Position numbers and translations under genes: made by a program. Below are positions 8,169 to 17,835 of a stretch of 64,000 nucleotides of DNA, piece by piece. The DNA is from Alkalihalobacillus pseudalcaliphilus (GTDB lineage: Bacteria; Bacillota; Bacilli; Bacillales; Bacillaceae_D): NCBI RefSeq assembly GCF_028610675.1, contig NZ_JAQQWS010000004.1, positions 248,001 to 312,000 of the forward strand, in the 5' to 3' direction. Every line of letters begins with the position of its first letter. Position 1 is the first letter of the stretch. Under the pieces are notes generated by a model, which worked only from the letters and a program-made list of their open reading frames with translations, was not told where the DNA came from and made no database searches.

Positions 8169-8624
8169 ATGGAGTGGCAATTAAAATCTTTTCATGAATT
8201 AAGCACGGATGAACTTTATGAAATCATCCGCTTAAGAGTTAATGTTTTTGTTGTTGAACAAAATTGTCCATATGAAGAAGTGGATGGAGCTGATAAAGTC
8301 GCCAAACATATTTTTATAAAAGAACAGGATGGTTCCATTAAAGCCTACAGTCGTTTATTTGAAGCTGGTGCTTATGGAAAAGAAGCCTCGATTGGGCGTG
8401 TGATCGTGGCTAAACCATATCGGCGGGATGGTTTTGGCAGAGAATTATTAAACCATGCGATTGCGTATTTAGAAAAGGATTGTTTGCAAGAATCCATCGT
8501 GATTCAAGCCCAAACCTATTTACTTTCATTTTACCAATCTTTCGGTTTTGAACCATTTTCAGATCCTTATTTACACGATGGTATTTTACATACTGATATG
8601 AGAAAAATGAACAAGCTTTCTTAA
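8169..8624 (+). CDS. ElaA-like GNAT acetyltransferase
   Basis: A 151-residue GNAT protein. The N-terminal signature RLRVNVFVVEQNCPYEEVDGAD (about 22-43) is typical of the ElaA subgroup, followed by the acetyl-CoA loop region IGRVIVAKPYRRDGFGRELL. Substrate unknown. ATAGGTGGGA precedes the ATG. The stop is 12 bp before addB, so the three genes probably form one transcript, although no functional link to DNA repair is evident from sequence. Confidence 0.85.
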   Translation: MEWQLKSFHELSTDELYEIIRLRVNVFVVEQNCPYEEVDGADKVAKHIFIKEQDGSIKAYSRLFEAGAYGKEASIGRVIVAKPYRRDGFGRELLNHAIAYLEKDCLQESIVIQAQTYLLSFYQSFGFEPFSDPYLHDGILHTDMRKMNKLS

Positions 8625-8636
8625 AGGGGTGAAAAC

Positions 8637-11528
8637 ATGCACCGCATCTACGGCACATCGTTTTTAGAATTTGCTGCTCCACATCGGCTAAAGGCGGCGG
8701 CACAGGAACAGAACAAGGAGGAAATGAAGGTATATTATGTCTTGCCTTCAAGTACCTGGCTAAAAGAAGCTTCAGAAAGACAAAAAGGGCCTCATTATTT
8801 AAATTTTGATGAATTAGCAAAAAAAATCATTGAACAATTACAGGAAAAGATGGTATCCATTTCTGAGCAGGAACGTACCTTATTTTTTCAACAATTTGCG
8901 GAGCGACATCATACTCAATTTGATTTGTATGATTCTAAGGGACGTGCAAAAGGATTCGCAGATACTTATGGACAAATTAAACGGTTAGGCTTGTCACTCG
9001 AAGATTTACCTACGCCTTTATTAGCATTAAAAGGGTTATTTCAAGAATATGAAAAAGAGATTTTAGAAGCGAATGGTCTTTATGATCCAGAGAATCAGCT
9101 TTTGTATGCCATTGAGCTAATTGAAAAATTCCCTATTCAGCGTTTTAAATTGGTGATTGATGGGTTTTATAGTTTTAATCCACTACAATACCTAGTGATC
9201 CGCTCTTTGGGGGGGGCAGGGATGCCGATCGATATTTACTTGCCGAATAATCAATCGTTTTCTATTGTAGAACAAACAAAAATGGAATTGGAACAGATGG
9301 GTTTTGCTGATCATTACCATTACGAGGAAGATTCAAAGAGGGATGGACATTATCGTTTGGCTGAAGCAACAACAAATGAAGAAGAAATGAGGACGGTTCT
9401 TGATGAGATTGCACGTTCTTCTTTACCTTTTTCGGAACATGCTATCCTTCTTGCAGACGAACGTGAAAAAAATACTGAGCTAGCCTGGTATGCTGAACAA
9501 ATGGGCATTCCATTACAAATTCCGAAAAAGAAGTTTCTTTACGAATCAAGCCTGTATCATTTAATTGAAGTCGCCTTTCAAAAAAAGCCTGGTTCCTATT
9601 CGAAGTGGGAACATGTGCAAGTGTTTGAGCAACTTTTAGCTCTTTCATTTATCAAACCAGATCAGTATGTAGTAGAGAAACAAGCTTTTATTGAACAAGG
9701 ACAAGCTAATCATCCTGAAATTAACGAACGGTATCAAAAGTTAATTCAATGGGCTTGGCCGAAAAAGGCCTCTTTCATAGATTACTTAAAAATTTTACAA
9801 CAATTTTTAGATGAGCTGAATTGGAAAAATCAATGGAAACACATCTTAGAAGAAGAAGAGGATATCAAGCTTCTGCAAGCACTATCAATAGAGTGGAAAG
9901 CATTGGAGCATTTTGAAAATAAACTGGCTACCCATATCATGACCTTAAAAGAAAGGGGGTTAGGGGCATTATTAATGGACCAGGAATTGTTCAAAGAATG
10001 GCTAAGAGAAATCGGACAAACAACGGAAATTTTTATAGAAAGAGCGCCTTCTGATGGGGTTGTCATTCATAATTGGCGGGATGTCGGCTTATTTAAAGGA
10101 AAGAAACTATTCGTATTAAGAATGAATGAAGGGATCTTCCCAGCTCACCGCCAGCTATCTGGTTATTTGCATGAAAAAGACTTGCAAAAATTACCTATTT
10201 TGAATGGAGTACCGACACAGCAGCTTGCAAGAAAAAGCCAAGAAGCTTTTTTTCAGCAATTATTTTTTGTAGCTGATGATATTACGTTCTCTTATATAAA
10301 AGGCCTTGACCAAGAGAACCCACTTTTACCATCACCATTATTAGTAACACTGAATCTGGAAAAAGTTACTTGGGATTTTGAAGTCCGAAGTCGTCATAAA
10401 GAGGTGCTAACTGAAGATGAGCGTTATGAGCTGATCGCCTACTATATGGGAAAAGCTTACGTGATTCCAGAAAATGAGATTCCAAAAGAGTTACATCAGT
10501 ACCGTAACCGAATTCAACATGTAGAGAGTTTTGAAGAATCCATTATGCCAAGACATCAACAGCGTCTAAGAAAAAATGAAGTAGCAGTGACGGCATTAGA
10601 AGCTTATGCACGTTGTCCTTTTAAGTATGCAATGGAAAGAGAGTTGCAAATTGAAGAGCCGTTAGAGCAAAGCAAACAAGTGTCGCCGCTCGATATGGGC
10701 TCAATGGTACATGATCTCATTGAGGAAATTTATGTGGAGTTAGGTATTGTTGGTATTCCCTTTGCAAAAATATCAGAAGAAATAAAAGCCCAAGTACCCA
10801 TTTTAGTTGAGGATAAATTTGAAAAACGTTGGGAAGAGATCTCTAGACAATATGCAGAGCTCTCACAATTGGATTTACTATTACTGAAGAAACAATGGTT
10901 AAAACGATTACGTAAATGGTGGCAAGCAGAAAAGAAACATTTCTTTAATAATGACCGTATTCCCACAATGAAAATTGAACATCTTGAGCAGAAGGTTCAT
11001 TTTGACTTGCCGCTAGCTAATCATAAGACATTGACCTTACAAGGCAAGGTTGACAGAGTCGACAGTGATGAAAACGGCTTTGTCATTTATGATTATAAGA
11101 CGGGGAATGCTTCAATCAAAAAAGAGGATATCGTATCGGGGTTAAAGTTACAACTGCCTCTTTACGCCTATGCCATTTCGTTACAGTTAAGCTATTTACA
11201 CAATAAAGAGATGAAGGGATATGGTGCTTCTTATATTTCATTAAAGGAACCAGAAAAACGAGCAGGTAATGGGGTATGGAGGCCGGAACTTGTTACGAAG
11301 GATTCTCCCTTTTATATTTCAACAAGAACGACAAATAAAGAAGAGAATTGGGCAACTGAGGCATATTTAGATGAAAATCAATTAAAGGGAAAAGTAGAGG
11401 AGCTGTGGCGAGGTTCTTATACGGAATATCCAGTTAAGCCATTAGATTGTTCAGATTTTTGCCCATTTAAACCGATATGCCGTGTAAGCGATGAGCAAAA
11501 GGAAAGGGGTGACTCCCATGAAGTTTAA
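8637..11528 (+). CDS. addB: AddB-type PD-(D/E)XK nuclease/helicase-like subunit, divergent
   Basis: 963 residues, shorter than typical Bacillus AddB (about 1,160). The C-terminal nuclease domain is intact: DYKTG at 819-823 inside GKVDRV...FVIYDYKTG, framed by the four-cysteine Fe-S arrangement (Cys660 in YARCPF, and Cys938, Cys942, Cys948 in CSDFCPFKPIC). The N-terminus lacks the GxSGxGKT Walker A loop found in canonical AddB; residues 1-40 instead run MHRIYGTSFLEF to YYVLPSSTWL. The partner role in double-strand-end resection is inferred from the overlapping addA. The start follows AAAGGGGTG. Alternative: a second, specialised AddAB-like system. Confidence 0.82.
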   Translation: MHRIYGTSFLEFAAPHRLKAAAQEQNKEEMKVYYVLPSSTWLKEASERQKGPHYLNFDELAKKIIEQLQEKMVSISEQERTLFFQQFAERHHTQFDLYDSKGRAKGFADTYGQIKRLGLSLEDLPTPLLALKGLFQEYEKEILEANGLYDPENQLLYAIELIEKFPIQRFKLVIDGFYSFNPLQYLVIRSLGGAGMPIDIYLPNNQSFSIVEQTKMELEQMGFADHYHYEEDSKRDGHYRLAEATTNEEEMRTVLDEIARSSLPFSEHAILLADEREKNTELAWYAEQMGIPLQIPKKKFLYESSLYHLIEVAFQKKPGSYSKWEHVQVFEQLLALSFIKPDQYVVEKQAFIEQGQANHPEINERYQKLIQWAWPKKASFIDYLKILQQFLDELNWKNQWKHILEEEEDIKLLQALSIEWKALEHFENKLATHIMTLKERGLGALLMDQELFKEWLREIGQTTEIFIERAPSDGVVIHNWRDVGLFKGKKLFVLRMNEGIFPAHRQLSGYLHEKDLQKLPILNGVPTQQLARKSQEAFFQQLFFVADDITFSYIKGLDQENPLLPSPLLVTLNLEKVTWDFEVRSRHKEVLTEDERYELIAYYMGKAYVIPENEIPKELHQYRNRIQHVESFEESIMPRHQQRLRKNEVAVTALEAYARCPFKYAMERELQIEEPLEQSKQVSPLDMGSMVHDLIEEIYVELGIVGIPFAKISEEIKAQVPILVEDKFEKRWEEISRQYAELSQLDLLLLKKQWLKRLRKWWQAEKKHFFNNDRIPTMKIEHLEQKVHFDLPLANHKTLTLQGKVDRVDSDENGFVIYDYKTGNASIKKEDIVSGLKLQLPLYAYAISLQLSYLHNKEMKGYGASYISLKEPEKRAGNGVWRPELVTKDSPFYISTRTTNKEENWATEAYLDENQLKGKVEELWRGSYTEYPVKPLDCSDFCPFKPICRVSDEQKERGDSHEV

Positions 11529-14500
11529 CCCTTCACAAGAACAGGCAATTTTTAGTGAGAGTCCATTTGTCGTTGTATCTGCTGGTGCTGGCTCAGGGAA
11601 AACGCGGGTGTTAACCGAGCGGATTATTTACTTATGTGAATTAAAACGAAGAAATCCGAGCCATCCAATGGGCGTCTTGCTTGATGAAATAGTCGCGATA
11701 ACTTTTACGGAAAAAGCTGCAAGGGAAATGAAGGAAAGAATTAGGATCCGCGTATTTGAGAAAATATACGAAGCGCGAGATGACGGCGAGAAGGACTATT
11801 GGCAAAAGCAAAAGGAGGCATTAGAAAGAACGATTATCGCAACCTTTCATAGTTTCTGTCAGCAGCTATTATCTCAAAATGCGATTACAGCCCATTTACC
11901 ACCACGAATTAAAATTCTTGATGAGATACATGCAAGTGAGATAAAAGCTGATATTATGGAAGGACTTTTTCAAAGACCAGCCTTTATTAGCCTAGCGGAG
12001 CCTTTCTTTCAATACTTATCGAAAGATTCATTAACCGATTATATTCTCAGTACTTATGAACAAATGCGTGAATGGTATATTGGTTCGTCTAGTATTCAAG
12101 AGTTGACTCCTCAAGCTATGTTGGAAGCTCAATTGCAAGCTGTTAAGAATGATAGGCAGAAAAAAATAGAAGAGTTCCATATGAAGGCCCTATCTTTAGT
12201 TGGACAGTTCGTCCACTACTCAGAATTAACGGCTGCTCAAAAAAAGCACGTTGCCAATATCGAACGTGATTTTGCAACGCTTCATCCACAATTAACAGCC
12301 GATCAGTATATGTCAATTTGTTCAGGGTGTATGCCATCAAGAGTCGATAAGAAATGGATGGAGCAAATTCCTCCTTTATATGAATTGTTTGAGCATGAGT
12401 GGAAGCCTTTGAAGAGCTGGTGGGGCAAGGGGCAAAAGGAAATAGGCTTCACTGAATTAGAGAAAAAGACTTTATTTGATTTTCTTGAGCTCATTCAACA
12501 ATTTGATGCTAAATATCAGGAACAGAAAAATTATTTGGGCTTCGTTGACTTTTCTGATTTACAGCAAAAAGCAATTGGTCTTTTAAACCATCCAGATATT
12601 GCCGAAGCATGTAGACGGCAATACCGGCATATGATGATTGATGAATTTCAAGATACGAACCAGCTTCAACTTAAAATGCTTCACCGGATTAATCCTGAGT
12701 ACCGTTTTATTGTCGGTGATACGAAGCAGTCTATCTATCGTTTCCGTGGTGCGAATGTTTCATTAATGAATCAATTGGAGTTAGAGGCTGAAGAAGCTTT
12801 AGACGGCGAAACCATCTTGATGAATATGAATTACCGAACAACCGAACCGATTATTGAGACAGTCAATCAATTATTTTCTTCTGTCATGGCTGAAAAGGCT
12901 GGGTATGCTTTTGAAACGAAATATACCGCTCTACAAGCAGCTAGGACTTCACAGGATACCGAGAAAAAAAGCGTCGAGTTGATTCAGACAACAGAGGATG
13001 AAAATCAATATGATTCGTTGGCACAAAGGTTGGTAGCAATCGTAAATGAGGGTCAACCTCTTGTCCATAGGGGTGATCAATGGAGGAGGCCAAGCTGGAA
13101 GGATATCGCGGTCTTAATACCAACGAGGACACAACTCATGCAATTAGAGCAATCTTTAAATAACTATCAGATTCCTTATACCGTTTACGGAGGAGTCGCT
13201 TTTTTCCAAAGACAAGAAATCATTGATTTTATCAACTTTTTACAATGGCTCAATCGACCTTATGAAGATTTATATGTAACGGCATTACTTAGAAGTCCGT
13301 TAGTTGGTTTAACGCTTAATGAGCTACTTACAATGAAAGAATTGTGCCAGGAGGGACAATCTCTTGCACAATTCACGTATACCTTAAAAAATTCTTTTAG
13401 TACGGGTGAGCGTATTTATGATGCAGCAAGGACGTTACAAAGGTGGTTACGCCATTATGTGCCTTGTTTGATTCAGACAACGACGGCGATTTATTTAAAA
13501 GAAATGATTCGGGATATTGGATTAAGAGATAGCTTATTAATTCAAACAAATGGACGGCAAAAGGTTAAAAACCTCGAAAAGCTGATTGGTCTTTTAGATG
13601 AAGAGAATTGTAGGCTTTATGAAGAAATGGTAGAAGTCATTGTAAAGCGGAAGCAGTTAAATGAAAAAGAAGGTGAGGCCGAGGTTGAGCGTCTTGGTGG
13701 TGATGCCCTCTCCATCATGACTGTTCATGCTTCTAAAGGACTCGAATTTCCAATTGTATGCTTACCGCAGCTAGATCGTCGTCCTCGTACGGATACGGGT
13801 GTCATTCGTTTTCACTCCGATGTAGGTATTGTCTTTAAATTAGAGTCAGACGAAGAGGTAGAAGATACGGAGGAGGCAAGTATAGAGTCACTTGGATATT
13901 CCTATGTGAAGGAGTTCTCGCAGCTCGAGGCAATGGAAGAGGAAAAGCGCTTATTTTATGTAGCGGCGACACGGGCTCGTGATCATTTACTATTAATCGG
14001 TTCAGAAAAATATAGCAAACAATCATGGCTAGAAATGATTGAATCAGTTAATTATCAGCCAGACAGTGCTATCAAATCATTGGTTGAGGAAACGAAACAA
14101 AGTAGGAGTGAAATGCCTTTCAAACCCGATATTCACTCCTTTGATCCCATTGATATTTTGCACAAAAAACCGATGCTGATGAATATATCTGTAACAGAGG
14201 TCGTTGATTTTATTTATGATAAATCAAAATACTTTTATAAGCATGTTTTAGGTATGGAAGACGGTTCATTCCCACAGAGTCAACGTTTTCGCCCTTCAAT
14301 AGACAGCGAGGAAAACCTATCTATTCCTGCGAAAGAATTTGGTAACCTCATGCACAAGGCTTGTGAATGGTTGGATCAAGGCGTGACAGAAGAGAAAGCG
14401 GTGGAACAAGTATTATATGAAGTCGCTTCTGAATCTAGGAGTGATATCGAGCGATTACTTCTCTCTCTACTTCAAACATACAATGTAGAACGTCGTCAGC

Positions 14501-14886
14501 AGCTAGGAGTAGTCGTTGCTAGTGAATGGGAGTTCGAGCTTACTCTGAACGATCTAGGGGTTATATTGATTGGTAAAATTGATAAAGTTGTCGCAAAAAA
14601 TGAAGAGATTCATTTAATTGACTTTAAGACAAATAAGTTTGATAAAACGGGGGCAGAGCTGTTAGAAGAATATGGACCACAACTTTTACTTTATCAGCTT
14701 GCCTATGAACAATTAAATGAGCAAAAGGTTAATCAAGCTTCGTTATTTGTATTTAGAGATCGAGGAGAGCCAATTCATTCGATTGACTACCCAGCAGAAA
14801 AATGGAGCGAACTAAAGACCCATATTAAAGAGCTCAAACGCCGCAAGAAAGAAGCCCAATCAAAGTCAGATTGGCTACGAAACTAA
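11518..14886 (+). CDS. addA: AddA-type UvrD-family helicase/nuclease, divergent
   Basis: The start ATG (11518) lies inside the end of addB (11-bp overlap) behind GGAAAGGGGTG; a frame-open ATG at 11491 has no ribosome site. 1,122 residues. Superfamily 1 motifs: AGAGSGKT (22-29), TFTEKAAREMKERI, DEFQDTNQLQ, GDTKQSIYRFRGAN, MTVHASKGLEFPIV, and RLFYVAATRARDHL. The C-terminal nuclease motif DFKTN is at 1035-1039. Together with AddB it would resect DNA ends for recombination. The N-terminus is recognisably unlike B. subtilis AddA, and no Chi-recognition claim can be made. Confidence 0.87.
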   Translation: MKFNPSQEQAIFSESPFVVVSAGAGSGKTRVLTERIIYLCELKRRNPSHPMGVLLDEIVAITFTEKAAREMKERIRIRVFEKIYEARDDGEKDYWQKQKEALERTIIATFHSFCQQLLSQNAITAHLPPRIKILDEIHASEIKADIMEGLFQRPAFISLAEPFFQYLSKDSLTDYILSTYEQMREWYIGSSSIQELTPQAMLEAQLQAVKNDRQKKIEEFHMKALSLVGQFVHYSELTAAQKKHVANIERDFATLHPQLTADQYMSICSGCMPSRVDKKWMEQIPPLYELFEHEWKPLKSWWGKGQKEIGFTELEKKTLFDFLELIQQFDAKYQEQKNYLGFVDFSDLQQKAIGLLNHPDIAEACRRQYRHMMIDEFQDTNQLQLKMLHRINPEYRFIVGDTKQSIYRFRGANVSLMNQLELEAEEALDGETILMNMNYRTTEPIIETVNQLFSSVMAEKAGYAFETKYTALQAARTSQDTEKKSVELIQTTEDENQYDSLAQRLVAIVNEGQPLVHRGDQWRRPSWKDIAVLIPTRTQLMQLEQSLNNYQIPYTVYGGVAFFQRQEIIDFINFLQWLNRPYEDLYVTALLRSPLVGLTLNELLTMKELCQEGQSLAQFTYTLKNSFSTGERIYDAARTLQRWLRHYVPCLIQTTTAIYLKEMIRDIGLRDSLLIQTNGRQKVKNLEKLIGLLDEENCRLYEEMVEVIVKRKQLNEKEGEAEVERLGGDALSIMTVHASKGLEFPIVCLPQLDRRPRTDTGVIRFHSDVGIVFKLESDEEVEDTEEASIESLGYSYVKEFSQLEAMEEEKRLFYVAATRARDHLLLIGSEKYSKQSWLEMIESVNYQPDSAIKSLVEETKQSRSEMPFKPDIHSFDPIDILHKKPMLMNISVTEVVDFIYDKSKYFYKHVLGMEDGSFPQSQRFRPSIDSEENLSIPAKEFGNLMHKACEWLDQGVTEEKAVEQVLYEVASESRSDIERLLLSLLQTYNVERRQQLGVVVASEWEFELTLNDLGVILIGKIDKVVAKNEEIHLIDFKTNKFDKTGAELLEEYGPQLLLYQLAYEQLNEQKVNQASLFVFRDRGEPIHSIDYPAEKWSELKTHIKELKRRKKEAQSKSDWLRN

Positions 14887-14955
14887 AGTCATTTGAGTAA
14901 CAACATAAACAGCGGAAAAGGGCTGGAGTGTTGTAGGAAAAGCCTGAAAGTTTCG

Positions 14956-15185
14956 CACCTCCACACAAAAAAACTCATGGCGAAGCCCCATTCACTTCGC
15001 CACCAACAAAGATGAAAGTAGTGGCGACTGTTCAAACTGTTGGCACGTTTACAACTCGATTACCATCAGGAGTCGGATGAACAAACAGGGAGCACTTTAC
15101 TGCTAAGGTCATTTATCGCAAGATGGATGACCAGCTAACTTCACGGCACGAACTATCGACCCTAAGTACACCTCCACACAAAAAA
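14956..15185 (+). repeat. Dispersed repeat with matching variant ends
   Basis: Both ends carry the same 17-nt variant CACCTCCACACAAAAAA (14956-14972 and 15169-15185) instead of the usual ACTTTCATACAAAA. The head hairpin is GGCGAAG with CTTCGCC, ending ATGAAAGT at 15019. The body includes AAGATGGATGACCAGCTAAC (about 15120-15139), shared with 20101, 23722, 28135 and 48067. It fills the addA-phnE gap, where no gene is seen. Confidence 0.8.
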
Positions 15186-15232
15186 CGGAAAGCCACAGCC
15201 ATCCATTAGGCTGTAAACTTTCCGTTTTTTTT
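15181..15232 (-). terminator. Bidirectional terminator between addA and the phn operon
   Basis: AAAACGGAAAG pairs with CTTTCCGTTTT, with an inner CAGCC/GGCTG helix. A-run and T-run flanks on the two sides let it act on both strands. Confidence 0.85.
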
Positions 15233-16035
15233 TACACTAAACGCTTTCGGATTTGAGCACTGACAATATCAATCGTTGTAACCACGACAATAATAACAAC
15301 TAAAATCAACCCAACCTCAGGCCAATTTCGGTTCGTAGTCGCAATGGTAATCAACGTACCGATACCACCTGCTCCGATAATCCCCAAAATCGTCGAAGCA
15401 CGCACATCGATTTCAAATCGATAAAGTGCATATGACAGGAATTCAGGAATAATCTGTGGAATAATACCGTAAAAAAGTACCTGTAATTTGTTGGCGCCAT
15501 TTGCTTCTAACGCCTCAACGACATTCATATCAATTGATTCAATAACTTCGCTATAAAGCTTACCTAGCATACCAATCGAACCAATCGCAATTGCAATAAC
15601 CCCGGCAAAAGGTCTTGGGCCAACAGCTGCTACGAACATAAGCGCAAGCACGAGCTCAGGAAAGGCACGAATGGCATTTAATGCCCACTTAGAAGCTGTA
15701 TTTAAGAACTTACTTTTGACCATGTTACTAGCAGCAAAAAAGCCAAATGGAATCGCTAGAATCGCAGCCATTAATGTACCTGTATAGGCCATTAATAGTG
15801 TTTCCCACATTAGATTCATGACTTTTCCAAAAGAACTCCAATCGGGAGAGAAAAGCTGTGGAATAACCCGAAACATACTATCAATGGTATGTTGGCTAAA
15901 AACACGTTCCCAGCGTATATCTATACTAGTGAAAGTCCAAACATAAATGACAATAAGAATGGCACCGATTATAAAAGGTCTAATCTTCTGCCATAAATTT
16001 TTCTTTGGTTTAGGAGGTAACGTAAGTTCTGTCAT
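15232..16035 (-). CDS. phnE: Phosphonate-type ABC transporter permease PhnE (second)
   Basis: A 267-residue membrane protein of the PhnE family with about six hydrophobic segments. The coupling region NVVEALEANGANKLQVLFYGIIPQ (about 164-187) and the conserved tail GIIGAGGIGTLI (about 218-229) are visible. It overlaps the preceding phnE by 4 bp. Two PhnE paralogues in one operon are common and probably form a heterodimeric channel. The imported compound (phosphonate, phosphite or another organophosphorus compound) cannot be read from the sequence. Confidence 0.9.
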   Translation of the reverse strand: MTELTLPPKPKKNLWQKIRPFIIGAILIVIYVWTFTSIDIRWERVFSQHTIDSMFRVIPQLFSPDWSSFGKVMNLMWETLLMAYTGTLMAAILAIPFGFFAASNMVKSKFLNTASKWALNAIRAFPELVLALMFVAAVGPRPFAGVIAIAIGSIGMLGKLYSEVIESIDMNVVEALEANGANKLQVLFYGIIPQIIPEFLSYALYRFEIDVRASTILGIIGAGGIGTLITIATTNRNWPEVGLILVVIIVVVTTIDIVSAQIRKRLV

Positions 16036-16835
16036 ATTAGTCTCTCCCTTATTTTATTACTGATATAATCAATCACAACAACAGTTGCAAAGATGATGAC
16101 AATAATCGTCATGACATTTGGATAGTTCGCCCAACTAACTTGTTGGTTTAAGAGAAGACCGATACCGCCTGCTCCAACAAAACCTAATACTAGAGATGCT
16201 CGGACGTTGACTTCAAATACATATAAACCAAATGAAACAAATTGAGGCAACACTTGTGGAACAACAGCATAAGTAATAACTTGTAGTGTATTACCTCCTG
16301 AAGCTCGAATTGCCTCGATTGGATTCATATCAATTGACTCAATCGTTTCATACATTAATTTGGCAAGTAACCCTAATGAAAAGATGATTAACGCCATAAT
16401 CCCTGGGAATACACCAACGCCGAAAATTCCAACAAAAATAAGGGCAAGGAGAATATCAGGAATGGTACGCAGGATATTCATGATAAAACGTACCGGCTGA
16501 TGAATAAAAGGGCTATGGAATAAGTTAGCTGCTGATAATAAACTAATAGGTATACTTAGCAGTGCAGCAATGGTTGTTGCTATAATTGCCATATGTATCG
16601 TTTCTACTAATTGATTCCACACTGTTGAGGCATAATTCCAATTCGGCGGAAAAAGCTCAGAGCCAATTCTAATAAAACCGTTTCTCCCATCCCATAAATG
16701 TAAAAGTGATGAATTGGTTTGTGTGGATGTGAAAATATAAAATCCAACAATGATTACAAAGATCGTCGTAATTTTGAATTTGGCTTTATTTGAAGTAATA
16801 CCTTGTAATGCTAAGTTCTTTTGTTTACTCATCAT
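16032..16835 (-). CDS. phnE: Phosphonate-type ABC transporter permease PhnE (first)
   Basis: A 267-residue paralogue of the next gene with the same arrangement: membrane segments, coupling motif IEAIRASGGNTLQVITYAVVPQ, and GFVGAGGIGLLLNQ. AGGAGG sits five bases before the ATG at 16835, inside the 3' end of phnC (11-bp overlap), so translation is coupled. A second ATG follows immediately. Confidence 0.9.
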   Translation of the reverse strand: MMSKQKNLALQGITSNKAKFKITTIFVIIVGFYIFTSTQTNSSLLHLWDGRNGFIRIGSELFPPNWNYASTVWNQLVETIHMAIIATTIAALLSIPISLLSAANLFHSPFIHQPVRFIMNILRTIPDILLALIFVGIFGVGVFPGIMALIIFSLGLLAKLMYETIESIDMNPIEAIRASGGNTLQVITYAVVPQVLPQFVSFGLYVFEVNVRASLVLGFVGAGGIGLLLNQQVSWANYPNVMTIIVIIFATVVVIDYISNKIRERLI

Positions 16836-17601
16836 CAGAACCTCCTACAAGGTCATCCTCCCGAATCTTTCTTCCATAAATCTCCTCAAACGTAGCTTCA
16901 TTGACATCACTTACTGGACCGTCATAGACAACTTCACCTGCACGCATACCGATAATACGGTCCGCATATTCCATGGCCATATCGATAAAGTGTAGATTAA
17001 CAATGGTCGTAATTTTATCTTCTTTGTTGACTTTACGTAAGTAGGTCATAACTTGATGAGACGTTGGTGGATCAAGAGAAGCTACTGGCTCATCGGCTAA
17101 TATAATATTAGGTTGTTGTGTTAAAACACGGGCAATCGCAACACGCTGTTGTTGACCACCACTTAATTGGTCAGCACGTTGATAGACCTTTTCCGAAATA
17201 TTGACACGCTCTAAACTACGATAAGCTAATGCTACATCCTGTTTTGGATAGAGGTTAAGTAAACTACGTAACGTGCCCGTGTGACCGAGGCGACCTGAAA
17301 TAACATTTTTCATTACAGTAGAACGTTTGACAAGATTATAATTTTGGAATATCATTCCTACTTTTGTGCGTAATTTACGTAATTGGCTTTGTCGATATTT
17401 TAGAATATCTTCTCCATCAATCAGTAGCTCTCCATCTGTTGGTGTGACTAAGCGGTTCATACTGCGAATTAAAGTTGATTTTCCTGCCCCAGATAAACCA
17501 ACGACCACAACAAATTCACCCGGATTTATTGTTATATTGACATTTTTTAAACCTTGGGTTCCATTTGGGTAAACAAGGGAAACGTCTTTGAATTCAATCA
17601 T
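16825..17601 (-). CDS. phnC: Phosphonate-type ABC transporter ATP-binding protein PhnC
   Basis: A 258-residue ABC ATPase with Walker A GLSGAGKST (about 34-42), QNYNLVKRSTVMKNV Q-loop region, signature LSGGQQQRV, Walker B ILADEP, and H-loop NLHFID as in PhnC proteins. It energises PhnE/PhnE import. The gene is 234 bp downstream of phnD with several hairpins between them, so its expression may be set below that of the binding protein. Confidence 0.93.
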   Translation of the reverse strand: MIEFKDVSLVYPNGTQGLKNVNITINPGEFVVVVGLSGAGKSTLIRSMNRLVTPTDGELLIDGEDILKYRQSQLRKLRTKVGMIFQNYNLVKRSTVMKNVISGRLGHTGTLRSLLNLYPKQDVALAYRSLERVNISEKVYQRADQLSGGQQQRVAIARVLTQQPNIILADEPVASLDPPTSHQVMTYLRKVNKEDKITTIVNLHFIDMAMEYADRIIGMRAGEVVYDGPVSDVNEATFEEIYGRKIREDDLVGGSDDE

Positions 17602-17666
17602 CCTTATTACTCCTTTACGATAGATTCGAGATTAATATATTAAGAGGTTACTACTAGTATTTAAGA

Positions 17667-17815
17667 CCCTCTTATCATGGTAAGGAGATGAGTTAACATG
17701 ATAAGAGGGGAGAGAAATAGGTTCTCTCCCCTTTAGACTGTTGAGAAGTACTGCCTATCTAAACAAAATAGGTGCTCAAGCAGTCTAATTTAAGCTATCT
17801 AATCTAAGTTAGCTT
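17667..17815 (-). other. Cluster of four hairpins between phnD and phnC
   Basis: (1) CCCTCTTATCATG 17667-17679 with CATGATAAGAGGG 17697-17709, 13 bp perfect. (2) GGGGAGAGAA 17707-17716 with TTCTCTCCCC 17722-17731, 10 bp perfect. (3) AGACTG-TTGAG 17735-17745 with CTCAA-G-CAGTCT 17775-17786. (4) AAGCTA 17792-17797 with TAGCTT 17810-17815. Hairpins 1 and 2 share 17707-17709. No long T-run follows on the minus strand, so attenuation or mRNA stabilisation is more likely than full termination. Confidence 0.75.
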
Positions 17816-17835
17816 GCACTTATTGATTAACAGTA

